From Catenulispora sp. EB89 (lineage in GTDB: Bacteria; Actinomycetota; Actinomycetes; Streptomycetales; Catenulisporaceae), in the NCBI RefSeq assembly GCF_041261445.1, contig NZ_JBGCCU010000031.1:1-64000 (forward strand): a stretch of 64,000 nucleotides of DNA, written 5' to 3'. The notes under the pieces are model-generated. The model was given only the letters and a program-made list of their open reading frames with translations, did not search any database and was not told where the DNA came from. The number at the start of each line of letters is the position of its first letter. Within the stretch, counting starts at the first letter, position 1. The position numbers and the translations under genes are program-made. Shown piece by piece: positions 26,381 to 34,554 of the stretch.

Positions 26381-28840
26381 ATGCGCGTCACCGCTCGCGC
26401 CGTCCGACAGGCCTGGCGCCGATCCGGTCCGCCCCGGCCCCCGCGCTCGTCCCGTCCGCCCCGGCATCGTTCGCTGCTCGCGGCGGTCGCGCTCGTCGCC
26501 GGCAGCCTGACCGGCGGCCTCGCGGTCTCCGTCGCCTCGGCCCCGGCGGCCGCGGCCGACACCGCGCCGCCGCCGCCCAGCGGCTGGAACACCGTGTTCA
26601 GCGACAACTTCGCCGGGCCCGCCGGGTCCGCGCCGTCCGCGGCGAACTGGTTCTACGACATCGGTACCGGCTACGGCACCGGCGAGAAGGAGCAGACCAC
26701 CAGCTCGACCAACAACGTCTACCTCGACGGCAACGGCCACCTGGTGCTCAAGGCCGTCAACAGCGGCGGGACCTGGACGTCCGGCCGGATCGAGAGCACG
26801 CGCGACGACTTCCAGGCGCCGCCCGGCGGCGAGCTGGAGATGAGCGCGTCGATCCAGCAGCCGAACCCGGCCGGCGGCCTCGGCTACTGGCCGGCGTTCT
26901 GGGCGCTGGGCTCGCCGATGCGCGCCGGCGGGGGCTGGCCGGCCTCCGGCGAGATCGACATGATGGAGGACGTCAACGGCCTGAACGAGGCCTCGCAGAC
27001 CCTGCACGACTCGGCGAACAGCCCCGGCCACCCGCTCATCGCCTGCCCGGGCGCCGGATCCGGCTGCCAGACCGGGTACCACACCTACTCGGTGATCGTC
27101 GACCGCACGAACACCAGCGCCGAGCAGCTCCAGTTCCTGATGGACGGCGTGGTCGAGAGCACCATCACCGAGGCCTCGGTCGGCACCGCGGCCTGGCAGT
27201 CGGCCATCGACCACGGGTTCTTCATCATCTGGGACCTGGCGATGGGCGGCAACTACCCCGACGGCGTCTCCGGCACCACCACGCCGACCGCCGCCACGAC
27301 CTCCGGCAGCTCGCTGAGCGCGGCGTGGGTCGCGGTGTACGAGAAGGGCGGGAACTCCACGCCGACCGGCACCCCCGTCGCGACCGGCGCCGTCAAGGAC
27401 GGCGCGGGGCTGTGCGCGTCGAACCAGAACTCGCTGAACACCGAGGGCAACCCGATGTTCGCAGCGAACTGCGACGGCAGCGCCGGCCAGTCGTGGTCGC
27501 CGTACACGGACAACACGGTCCGGGTGCAGGGCGGCTGCCTCGACGTGGTCTCGGCGGGAACGACGAGCGGGACGAACGTCGACTGGTACCCGTGCAACGG
27601 CACCAATGCGCAGAATTGGACACGTCAAGCTAACGGCGAGCTGCTGAACCCGAACTCCGGTCTGTGCCTGACCGACCCCGGCGGCAACAGCGCGACGCGG
27701 CTGGACATCGAGGCGTGCACCGGATCCGCGCAGCAGACGTGGACGTTCCCGACCGGCGGCGGCGGGAACACCGTGACGGTGTCGAACCCCGGCAACCAGA
27801 CCGGGACGGTCGGGACGGCGGCGAACGTCCAGATCACCGCCGGCGACTCGGCGTCCGGCCAGACGCTGAGCTACAGCGCCTCCGGGCTGCCGGCCGGCCT
27901 GTCGATCAACGCCTCCAGCGGCCTGATCTCCGGCACGCCGACCACCGCGGGCACCTCGAACGTGACGGTCACCGCCACCGACGGCACCGGCGCGTCCGGG
28001 TCGACCTCGTTCAGCTGGACGATCGGCTCCGGCGGCGGCACCTGCGGGACGACCAACCTGGCGCTGAACCAGCCGGCCACCGCCTCGTCGGTGGAGAACG
28101 CGGGCACGCCGGCATCGGCGGCGGTGGACGGGAACACCGGGACCCGCTGGTCGTCGCAGTTCTCTGACCCGCAGTGGCTGCAGATCGACCTCGGCTCGAC
28201 GGCGACGATCTGCAAGGTGGTGCTCCAGTGGGAGACCGCGTCCGGCAAGGCGTACCAGATCCAGACCTCGCCGGACGGCACCAACTGGACGACGATCTAC
28301 TCCACCACGACCGGCCCCGGCGGCACCGAGACCCTGAACGTGTCGGGCACCGGGCGCTACATCCGGATGTACGGCACGGCCCGCAACACGCAGTACGGGT
28401 ACAGCTTGTGGGAGTTCCAGGTCTACGGTTCGACCTCCGGCACGAGCTGCGGCACGACCAACCTGGCGCTGAACCAGGCGGCCACCGCGTCCTCGGTCGA
28501 GAACGTGGGCACGCCGGCATCGGCGGCGGTGGACGGGAACACCGGCACCCGCTGGTCCTCGCAGTTCTCGGACCCGCAGTGGCTCCAGGTGGACCTCGGC
28601 GCCACGCACACGCTCTGCAAGGTGACACTGATGTGGGAGACGGCATACGCGACCGCCTTCCAGATCCAGACGTCGAACGACGGCACCACCTGGACCCCGG
28701 TGTACTCGACCACGACCGGCACCGGCGGGACTCAGGACCTCACCGTCTCCGGCAGCGGCCGCTACGTGCGGATGTACGGGACGGCGCGGGCCACGCAGTA
28801 CGGGTACAGCCTGTGGGAGTTCCAGGTCTTCGGGAGCTGA
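26381..28840 (+). CDS. Secreted GH16 glycosidase with lectin and discoidin modules
   Basis: This 819-residue enzyme starts at ATG behind CTGGAGGG. A long signal peptide ends near AAAADTAPP (about residue 59). The GH16 jelly-roll domain (about 65-325) carries the signature EIDMMED with nucleophile Glu191 and acid/base Glu196, as in endo-beta-1,3- or 1,3-1,4-glucanases. Then follow a ricin-type beta-trefoil (about 335-455, QxW repeats), a putative-Ig domain (about 463-550) and two F5/8-type C (discoidin) domains (about 553-684 and 686-819). The discoidin pair is a close tandem duplication. It acts outside the cell on a beta-glucan. The lectin and discoidin parts would anchor it to polysaccharide. 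A LacI-type operator precedes it and a 13-bp-stem hairpin follows. Confidence 0.92.
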   Translation: MRVTARAVRQAWRRSGPPRPPRSSRPPRHRSLLAAVALVAGSLTGGLAVSVASAPAAAADTAPPPPSGWNTVFSDNFAGPAGSAPSAANWFYDIGTGYGTGEKEQTTSSTNNVYLDGNGHLVLKAVNSGGTWTSGRIESTRDDFQAPPGGELEMSASIQQPNPAGGLGYWPAFWALGSPMRAGGGWPASGEIDMMEDVNGLNEASQTLHDSANSPGHPLIACPGAGSGCQTGYHTYSVIVDRTNTSAEQLQFLMDGVVESTITEASVGTAAWQSAIDHGFFIIWDLAMGGNYPDGVSGTTTPTAATTSGSSLSAAWVAVYEKGGNSTPTGTPVATGAVKDGAGLCASNQNSLNTEGNPMFAANCDGSAGQSWSPYTDNTVRVQGGCLDVVSAGTTSGTNVDWYPCNGTNAQNWTRQANGELLNPNSGLCLTDPGGNSATRLDIEACTGSAQQTWTFPTGGGGNTVTVSNPGNQTGTVGTAANVQITAGDSASGQTLSYSASGLPAGLSINASSGLISGTPTTAGTSNVTVTATDGTGASGSTSFSWTIGSGGGTCGTTNLALNQPATASSVENAGTPASAAVDGNTGTRWSSQFSDPQWLQIDLGSTATICKVVLQWETASGKAYQIQTSPDGTNWTTIYSTTTGPGGTETLNVSGTGRYIRMYGTARNTQYGYSLWEFQVYGSTSGTSCGTTNLALNQAATASSVENVGTPASAAVDGNTGTRWSSQFSDPQWLQVDLGATHTLCKVTLMWETAYATAFQIQTSNDGTTWTPVYSTTTGTGGTQDLTVSGSGRYVRMYGTARATQYGYSLWEFQVFGS

Positions 28841-28887
28841 TGGCTGTGGCGCGCTGAGTGAACGTGGTTGGCGCGCCTGACGAGAGA

Positions 28888-28924
28888 GGGTCGGCCGGGC
28901 TGAGTGATCGTGCCCGGCCGACCC
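28888..28924 (+). terminator. Perfect 13-bp stem hairpin after GH16 gene
   Basis: GGGTCGGCCGGGC pairs exactly with GCCCGGCCGACCC across an 11-base loop, 48 bases after the GH16 stop. There is no T-tract, but it is a likely actinobacterial terminator. Confidence 0.7.
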
Positions 28925-28981
28925 GCTGTCTCGGGAGCGTGGCCCGGGCTCCGGCTCGCAGAACGCTGCATACTGAGAGGT

Positions 28982-29599
28982 ATGGGGCGTCGGGGGTGGA
29001 GCGCCGTGGCGGTGGCCGCGGTCGTGGTGGTCTCAGGGTTCGTGGTCGATCAACACGCACTGGCGGCCTCGCCACCGGCGGTCAGTGGCTCGGTGAGCCT
29101 GCAGGCGGCGCGGAACACCGATCCGCGGGCCAAGCAGTTCCTGGACGACGTCAAGCGCGGCGAGTACACCTGGCTGTCGATGCCCGGCACGTTCGTCGAG
29201 GCCACAGTGCACTGGCACCTGCCGCGCCGGCCGCCGTCGGACGGTGCCTGCCAGCTGGCGGTTCACGTGCTACCGGAGGCGCCGCGACGGCTGGGGACCG
29301 CGTCGACCGGCACGATCAACGGAGTGGCCATGGGGGACGACGTCATGCTGAAGCGGGCCTTCGATGAACCGGGCCCAGCCGACTCGTTCGGAGGGATTTC
29401 CTACGTGATCCTGCCCGACGCCGCGGAGGGCACGATCACGTTCGTCGTCGCCTACCCCGACCAGCAGAACGTCGCCTTCGACGCCGGTGCGGCCCGCGCC
29501 TCCGCGGTGGTCATCTGCGACAACCACGACAGCCTGCTCGGCCGGACACGTCAGGTCGTAGGGCCGGTCGCCGGCCTGCCGGTTTCCCGGCCGTCCTAG
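28982..29599 (+). CDS. Exported hypothetical protein
   Basis: This 205-residue protein has a signal peptide (basic MGRRGW, then VAVAAVVVVSGFVV, cleavage probably near ALA, about residue 29). The mature region contains strands around WLSMPGTFVEATVHWHL and GGISYVILPDAAEGTITFVVAY and two cysteines that could form a disulfide. No domain was recognised. The ATG has GAGAGG directly upstream. The coaD-like gene begins 22 bases after its stop, so the two may be co-transcribed, although no functional link is evident. Confidence 0.7.
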   Translation: MGRRGWSAVAVAAVVVVSGFVVDQHALAASPPAVSGSVSLQAARNTDPRAKQFLDDVKRGEYTWLSMPGTFVEATVHWHLPRRPPSDGACQLAVHVLPEAPRRLGTASTGTINGVAMGDDVMLKRAFDEPGPADSFGGISYVILPDAAEGTITFVVAYPDQQNVAFDAGAARASAVVICDNHDSLLGRTRQVVGPVAGLPVSRPS

Positions 29600-29621
29600 A
29601 CCGCACGCTACGCTCCCGATC

Positions 29622-30044
29622 ATGCGAGCTCTCTACCCCGGCTCCTTCGACCCGGTCACCGAAGGGCACCAGCACGTCCTCCACCGCGCCGCGCGCCTGT
29701 TCGACGAGGTCGTCGTCTGCGTCATGGCCAACCCTGCCAAGACCGGCCGCTACCCGATAGCCGAGCGCCTGGAACGCCTCCGGACCGCGGCGGCCGGTCT
29801 GGGTAACGTCACCATCGATGCGCACACCGGCGGCCTGCTGGTCGACTACTGCCGGCAGGCCCGCATCGACGTCGTCCTGCGGGGTGTCCGCGACGGCCAC
29901 GACCTCGACCACGAGATGGCGATGGCCCGCATGAACCGCGAGCTGGCCGGCATCGAAACGCTCTTCATCGCTGCCGACCCCGACCTGGCCCACATCTCCT
30001 CGACCCTCGTCACCGCGCTCGCTCGGCAGGCCTCGCGTCAATAG
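29622..30044 (+). CDS. coaD: CoaD-like pantetheine-phosphate adenylyltransferase, short
   Basis: The 140-residue product has the CoaD nucleotidyltransferase core. It has ALYPGSFDPVTEGH with the T-x-G-H ATP motif, a RLFDEVVVCVMANPAKTG strand, VDYCRQARIDVVLRGVRDGHDLDHEMAMARMNRELAGIETLF and the C-terminal ISSTLV motif. CoaD transfers AMP from ATP to 4'-phosphopantetheine in coenzyme A synthesis. It is about 20 residues shorter than usual, ending right after ISSTLVTALARQ, and GLRxxxDFxYE has become GVRDGHDLDHE. It may therefore be a second, divergent paralogue rather than the essential copy. No CoA-pathway neighbours are present. Confidence 0.82.
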   Translation: MRALYPGSFDPVTEGHQHVLHRAARLFDEVVVCVMANPAKTGRYPIAERLERLRTAAAGLGNVTIDAHTGGLLVDYCRQARIDVVLRGVRDGHDLDHEMAMARMNRELAGIETLFIAADPDLAHISSTLVTALARQASRQ

Positions 30045-30081
30045 CGGCCCGCTTGCCCGGCCCGACCGCACCCGCCCCCGA

Positions 30082-32049
30082 TCACACCGGCACGTGCGCT
30101 CCCATGATCACGCACCGATCCGCCGGCAGCCCGAAGTAGTCCACGGGGCTGGCCGCGTTGTGCGCGATGGTGAGGAACAGCCGCTTGCGCCAAGCCTGCA
30201 TGCCCTTGGCGTTGGTCCGCACGATCGCGATCCGCGACAGGAAGTACGACACCGTCTCCACATCGATCCCCGCGATCTCGCCGGCGTCCGGCCGCAGCGC
30301 GGCCTGGCGCAGGATGCGCGGCACGTCCGGCTCGTCCTGGAACCCCAGGCGCGCGGTGAGGTGGATGATCCCGTCGTCGGTGTGCCCTAGGTCGTCGAAG
30401 ACCAGGCGCTCGGCGTCCGGGATGTGCGGGACCTTCTCCACCATCATCGACAGGATGACCACGGTCTTGTGCAGTGTGTGGTTGTGCTCGACGTTCGCGC
30501 GCAGGGCCAGCGGCGTGGTCTCGATGTTGGCGTTGAGGAACACCGCCACGCCGTCCACGCGGTGGATCGGCGGCTCCAGGGCGTCCACCTCGTCCACGAA
30601 CGGCCGCAGCGGCCCTTCCAGCGCCGTGCGGTTCGGCGTCACGATCGCGCGGCCTCGGCGCCAGGTGCTCAGCACCGTGAACACGAGCGTGGCGACCAGC
30701 AGGGGCAGCCAGCCGCCGTGCACGACCTTGGTGAGGTTCGCGGCGAAGAACGCTGTCTCGCTGGTGAGGAACACCACCGCGCCCACGGCGATCTTCCAGG
30801 GCGCGACGCCCTTCAGGACGCGGGCGACGGCCAGGAACAGGATGGTGTTGAGCATGAAGGTCGCGGTGACGGCCACGCCGTAGGCGGAGGCCAGCGATGC
30901 CGAGGAGCCGAAACCGATCACCAGGACGGTGACCGTGCAGCACAGGAACCAGTTCACGACCGGCACGTAGACCTGGCCGATCTCGTGCTCGGAGGTGTGC
31001 CGGATGGTCATGTGCGGCAGGAACCCCAGCTGCATCGCCTGGCGGGTCACGCTGAACGCCCCGGAGATGACGGCCTGGGAGGCGATGACCGTCGCCACCG
31101 TCGCCAGGATCACCATCGGGAACTGCGACCAGTGCGGCATCAGCAGGAAGAACGGGTTCGACACGGTCTCCGGCCGGCGCAGGATCAGTGAGCCCTGGCC
31201 CAGGTAGTTCAGTGTCAGCGCCGGGAACACCAGGTAGAACCAGGCGCGGTGGATCGGTTTGCGCCCGAAGTGGCCCATGTCGGCGTAGAGCGCCTCGGCG
31301 CCGGTCACCGCCAGCACCACCGAGGCCAGCGCGATGAACGCCACGATCCCGTGGTGCACCATGAACTGCGCCCCGTACGAGGGGGACAGGGCCTTGACGA
31401 TCGCCGGGTGCGCCGCGACCTCCGCCGCGCCGGCCACTCCGATGATCAGGAACCAGACCGTCATCACCGGTCCGAACAGCCCGCCGACCAGCGCGGTGCC
31501 GTACTTCTGGATCGCGAACAGGCCGATGACGATGACCACGGTCAGCGGCACGACGTAGTCCTTGAGCCCGGGCGCGGAGACCTTCAGACCCTCCACCGCC
31601 GACAGCACGGAGATGGCCGGCGTGATCATCCCGTCGCCGTAGAACAGCGACGCGCCGAGTATCCCCAATGCGACCAGCAGTACCTTGGTCCGGGTGGAGC
31701 GGAAGTCCAGCTTCTGGATCAGCGCGGTCAGGGCCATGATGCCGCCCTCGCCGTCGTTGTCGGTGCGCAGGATGAAGCCCACGTACTTGACCGACACGAT
31801 CAGCGTGATCGCCCAGAACACCAGCGACACCACCCCGTAGACCTGGTCCGCCGAGGTGCCGACCGCCTTGTTGTCGGCGGTGAACACGGTCTGCATCGCG
31901 TACAGCGGGCTGGTTCCGATGTCCCCGAACACGACGCCCAGCGCGCCGAGCATCAAGGCGGTCGCGCCGGCCTTGCGGGTGCGGTGTCCGGAGGCGTCTG
32001 TCGAGCTTGCGGTGTTCTGGGAGGTGGTCCCCGTGGCGTCAACGATCAC
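30082..32049 (-). CDS. kup: KUP-family potassium uptake protein
   Basis: This 655-residue transporter has the KUP hallmark GALGVVFGDIGTSPLYAMQTVF near residue 35, then DNDGEGGIMAL, LFYGDGMITPAISVLSAVEG and twelve predicted helices to about residue 470. A soluble tail has the VDGVAVFLN, HNHTLHKTVVILSM and PVDYFGLPADRC segments. It imports K+ by proton symport at the membrane. The start is GTG (32047-32049). The gene lies 106 bases downstream of the L7/L12-like gene in the same direction, and I saw no ydaO-type riboswitch in that gap. Its 3' end faces the coaD-like gene. Confidence 0.95.
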   Translation of the reverse strand: MIVDATGTTSQNTASSTDASGHRTRKAGATALMLGALGVVFGDIGTSPLYAMQTVFTADNKAVGTSADQVYGVVSLVFWAITLIVSVKYVGFILRTDNDGEGGIMALTALIQKLDFRSTRTKVLLVALGILGASLFYGDGMITPAISVLSAVEGLKVSAPGLKDYVVPLTVVIVIGLFAIQKYGTALVGGLFGPVMTVWFLIIGVAGAAEVAAHPAIVKALSPSYGAQFMVHHGIVAFIALASVVLAVTGAEALYADMGHFGRKPIHRAWFYLVFPALTLNYLGQGSLILRRPETVSNPFFLLMPHWSQFPMVILATVATVIASQAVISGAFSVTRQAMQLGFLPHMTIRHTSEHEIGQVYVPVVNWFLCCTVTVLVIGFGSSASLASAYGVAVTATFMLNTILFLAVARVLKGVAPWKIAVGAVVFLTSETAFFAANLTKVVHGGWLPLLVATLVFTVLSTWRRGRAIVTPNRTALEGPLRPFVDEVDALEPPIHRVDGVAVFLNANIETTPLALRANVEHNHTLHKTVVILSMMVEKVPHIPDAERLVFDDLGHTDDGIIHLTARLGFQDEPDVPRILRQAALRPDAGEIAGIDVETVSYFLSRIAIVRTNAKGMQAWRKRLFLTIAHNAASPVDYFGLPADRCVIMGAHVPV

Positions 32050-32155
32050 AAGTCAGCGATCCTGACAGGTGTGCGGGGTGTGAGCAAGGGGCCGTCAAGT
32101 ATGTGGAACGCTATGGGGAACTTGTAGGCGCCCGAGCCCGTCTGCTGTCGGCTGC

Positions 32156-32488
32156 CTACCGCCAGCCGCCGCGGGCCCGGAGGTCGCGCTCGTAGGCCTC
32201 GACCGCGTCTTTCGCGTCCTTCAACCCGGCGCCGGTGGCCTCGCGGTAGAGCTTGATGGCCTGGATCGTCTTGCCGGACTGGATCAACGCGGTGAGCTGA
32301 CCTTCATAAGCCGCGAGGGGATTCGGTGCACGCGTTTCCGGCATCAGGCCCGTCGCCGACACCTGTCCGCTCGCGCCGAGGCCACCGGCGGCGTCACCGT
32401 CGAGGCCGAGGTGCGCCAGCACCCGGTCCAGCTTCTCCTCGATGGCAGCGAGTCGCATCTCTACTGTGATGTAGTCCCCGGATTCCAT
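32156..32488 (-). CDS. L7/L12 C-terminal-like small protein
   Basis: The C-terminal half of this 110-residue protein (about 65-105) reads LTALIQSGKTIQAIKLYREA and then TGAGLKDAKDAVEAYERDL. It closely resembles the GKxxAIKxVRExTGxGLKEAKxxVE region of ribosomal protein L7/L12. The N-terminal half is a short coiled helix (MRLAAIEEKLDRVLAHLGLD) and a Gly/Ala linker instead of the L10-binding domain. It is therefore not the ribosomal stalk protein. Such stand-alone domains are common in actinobacteria with unknown role. It precedes kup on the same strand. Confidence 0.82.
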   Translation of the reverse strand: MESGDYITVEMRLAAIEEKLDRVLAHLGLDGDAAGGLGASGQVSATGLMPETRAPNPLAAYEGQLTALIQSGKTIQAIKLYREATGAGLKDAKDAVEAYERDLRARGGWR

Positions 32489-32589
32489 GCCCCGAGGCTA
32501 CCGCCTCCCGGCGGGCAGCCGTCAGCTGAGATGAATGCGGGTAGTTTCGCCGACACCACGCCGGCTGTCGGCGCCTACCGTGAAGGGAT

Positions 32590-33849
32590 ATGAGCGATGG
32601 GGCTACCTCTCCGATGCCGTTTTCGGCCCCGCTGGACGGCGGGTTCACCGTTTCCACCGGCCCGATGCAGTCGGCCATCTCCGATCTGACCGGCGTGGCC
32701 GGCGACTCCGTCGGCGCCGCGAACCAGTTCCAGGGCGTGATGCTGGACCCGACCAGCTTCGGCGGCATCGGCAGCGCCGTCGGTGCGGCGCACGACCAGC
32801 TGTTCAGCAACCTGGGGTCGGCGCTGACCTCGGTGAACACCGGCATCTCGGGCCTCAACACGTCGTTGAGCTCGGCGCTGACCGGCTACATCGACGCCGA
32901 CTGCAAGGTCGGCGACTGGTTCGACGGGTTGAGCATGGCGGGCGACTCCACGACCGGCACGGCTGGCGCGAACGGCGCCGCCAGCACCACCGGCGCGACC
33001 CCGACCGCCACCACGACCGACCCCGCGGCCTCGGGTTCGGCGACTCAGGCCTCGTCGCTGCCCGGCCTGACCACCCTCGGCACGCACCACTACGGCGACT
33101 CCGGCGACGACGTCCGCACCATGCAGCAGCAGCTCAACGACCTCGGCTACAACGTCGGAACCCCGGACGGCCAGTGGGGCACCCGCACCTCCGCGGCGCT
33201 CGCGCAGTACGCGCACGACCAGGGCGTCACCCTCCCGCCGGCACCGGGCCAGGTGGACCCGGCGGTCGTGCACTCCATCATGAACTCCGAATCCAACAAC
33301 GGCGCCGTCGCCTACCAGGACGGCGTCCCGGAGATCTACGGCTTCCGGCAGAACAGCCACAATGGCTACGACGCCATCCTGGCCGCGCGCACCCAGTTCG
33401 GCCAGGGCAGCGCCGGCGAGCAGGCCGCCGTCACCCAGGCCATCACCAACGAGGCCAACCAGGTCAACGCCACCCAGTTCGCCGACCCCGGCATCCAGGC
33501 CGCGCTCATCTCCTCGGCGCACATGCGCGGACCCGGTGGCACCATGGCGATGCTGACCTCGATGGCTTCCGGTCAGCAGAGCGACTACGCCGCCAGCCAC
33601 CTGGACCCCAACACCGTGAACACCCTGCAGCAGCTCACCCCGGACCAGTTCCAGCAGCAGTTCCACGACGCCCGCGAGAACTACGACCTCGACTACTACA
33701 TCGGCGGCGGCCAGATCGCACACGGCGCCCACGGCACCATCCCGCAAAGCGACTGGGCCGGGCTCCAGGCCCGCTACGACCGGGAGCAGCAGCAGTACGG
33801 GCAGATGTCTCCGCAGTCGTCACAGTCTTCCCAGTCGCCGCAGCAGTGA
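32590..33849 (+). CDS. ESX-type secreted protein with peptidoglycan-binding domain
   Basis: In this 419-residue protein, residues 1-105 resemble a WXG100/EspA-like helical hairpin. It ends in a type VII export motif YxxxD (Tyr100 to Asp104, YIDAD) followed by VGDWFDGL. After a Thr/Ala linker, residues 163-215 are a PG_binding_1 domain (HHYGDSGDDVRTMQQQLNDL, then DGQWGTRTSAAL). The C-terminal region (about 220-400) has a single Glu-rich ESNNGAVAYQDG segment and a RGPGGTMAML segment reminiscent of lysozyme-like folds, but no signature I can name. A Gln/Ser-rich tail ends it. A cell-wall-acting type VII substrate is inferred. There is no Sec signal peptide. The start ATG lies very close to its AAGGG site. 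Confidence 0.72.
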   Translation: MSDGATSPMPFSAPLDGGFTVSTGPMQSAISDLTGVAGDSVGAANQFQGVMLDPTSFGGIGSAVGAAHDQLFSNLGSALTSVNTGISGLNTSLSSALTGYIDADCKVGDWFDGLSMAGDSTTGTAGANGAASTTGATPTATTTDPAASGSATQASSLPGLTTLGTHHYGDSGDDVRTMQQQLNDLGYNVGTPDGQWGTRTSAALAQYAHDQGVTLPPAPGQVDPAVVHSIMNSESNNGAVAYQDGVPEIYGFRQNSHNGYDAILAARTQFGQGSAGEQAAVTQAITNEANQVNATQFADPGIQAALISSAHMRGPGGTMAMLTSMASGQQSDYAASHLDPNTVNTLQQLTPDQFQQQFHDARENYDLDYYIGGGQIAHGAHGTIPQSDWAGLQARYDREQQQYGQMSPQSSQSSQSPQQ

Positions 33850-33852
33850 CGC

Positions 33853-34554
33853 TCAGAACCCTCGATCGCGCTCCGCTTCGACAGTCGTGTCCTCGCCGTG
33901 CCCGGTGTGCACCACGGTCGCACCGGGCAGCATGAACAGCTTTGCGCGGATCGACGACTCCAAGGTGGGCCGATCGCTATAAGAGCGTCCGGTAGCGCCG
34001 GGCCCACCGTGGAACAGCGTGTCGCCGGTGAAGACGCAGCCGAGTTCGGGCGCGTACAAGCAGACCGCGCCGGGGGAGTGGCCCGGCGTGTGCAGCACCT
34101 GCAGCGTGACGCCGCCGATGGGGAACGTCTGGCCGTCGGTCAGATCGACGTCCCAGAGCGTCGCCTCCGGGTCCTCGGGGCCGCCGTGCACGAGTTCCCA
34201 CAGCGGCCGGTCGTCCGGATGCAGCAGGATCGGCGCCCCGGTGCGCTCGCGCAGCTCCGGGGCGACGCGGACGTGGTCGTCGTGCGCGTGCGTGCACACG
34301 ATCGCCTTGACCCGGCGCCCGCCGACGACCGCGAGGATCCCCTCGACCGAGTGCGGGGCGTCGATGACGACGCACTCCGCCTCGTCGCCGACGACCCAGA
34401 CGTTGTTGTCGACATCGAAGGTCTCGCCGTCCAGGCTGAAGGTCCCGGACGTCACCCCGTGGTCGACGCGCGCCGCCGTCTGATCGCCGGCCATCTGATC
34501 GCCGGCCGTCTGATGGTCAGCCATGTGATCGTCAGCCATCGGAGAATCTCCCAT
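33853..34554 (-). CDS. MBL-fold hydrolase partnered with mscR
   Basis: This 233-residue metallo-beta-lactamase-fold enzyme has the metal motif CTHAHDDHV, then HTPGHSPGAVCLYAP, VFTGDTLFHGG and the terminal HTGHGEDTTV. Its start ATG overlaps the mscR stop in the TGATG arrangement, showing translational coupling. The same gene pair is conserved in mycobacteria and streptomycetes, where the hydrolase is thought to release formate from the S-formylmycothiol formed by MscR. The N-terminus before about residue 30 is a quasi-repeat (MADDHMADHQTAGDQMAGDQ) absent from typical homologues. Later ATGs in this repeat are possible starts. Confidence 0.88.
   Translation of the reverse strand: MGDSPMADDHMADHQTAGDQMAGDQTAARVDHGVTSGTFSLDGETFDVDNNVWVVGDEAECVVIDAPHSVEGILAVVGGRRVKAIVCTHAHDDHVRVAPELRERTGAPILLHPDDRPLWELVHGGPEDPEATLWDVDLTDGQTFPIGGVTLQVLHTPGHSPGAVCLYAPELGCVFTGDTLFHGGPGATGRSYSDRPTLESSIRAKLFMLPGATVVHTGHGEDTTVEAERDRGF

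Noticed and set aside
25571-28609. 1012-codon minus-strand frame
   Set aside because: Antisense to the GH16 gene and reads through the TetR gene in another frame.
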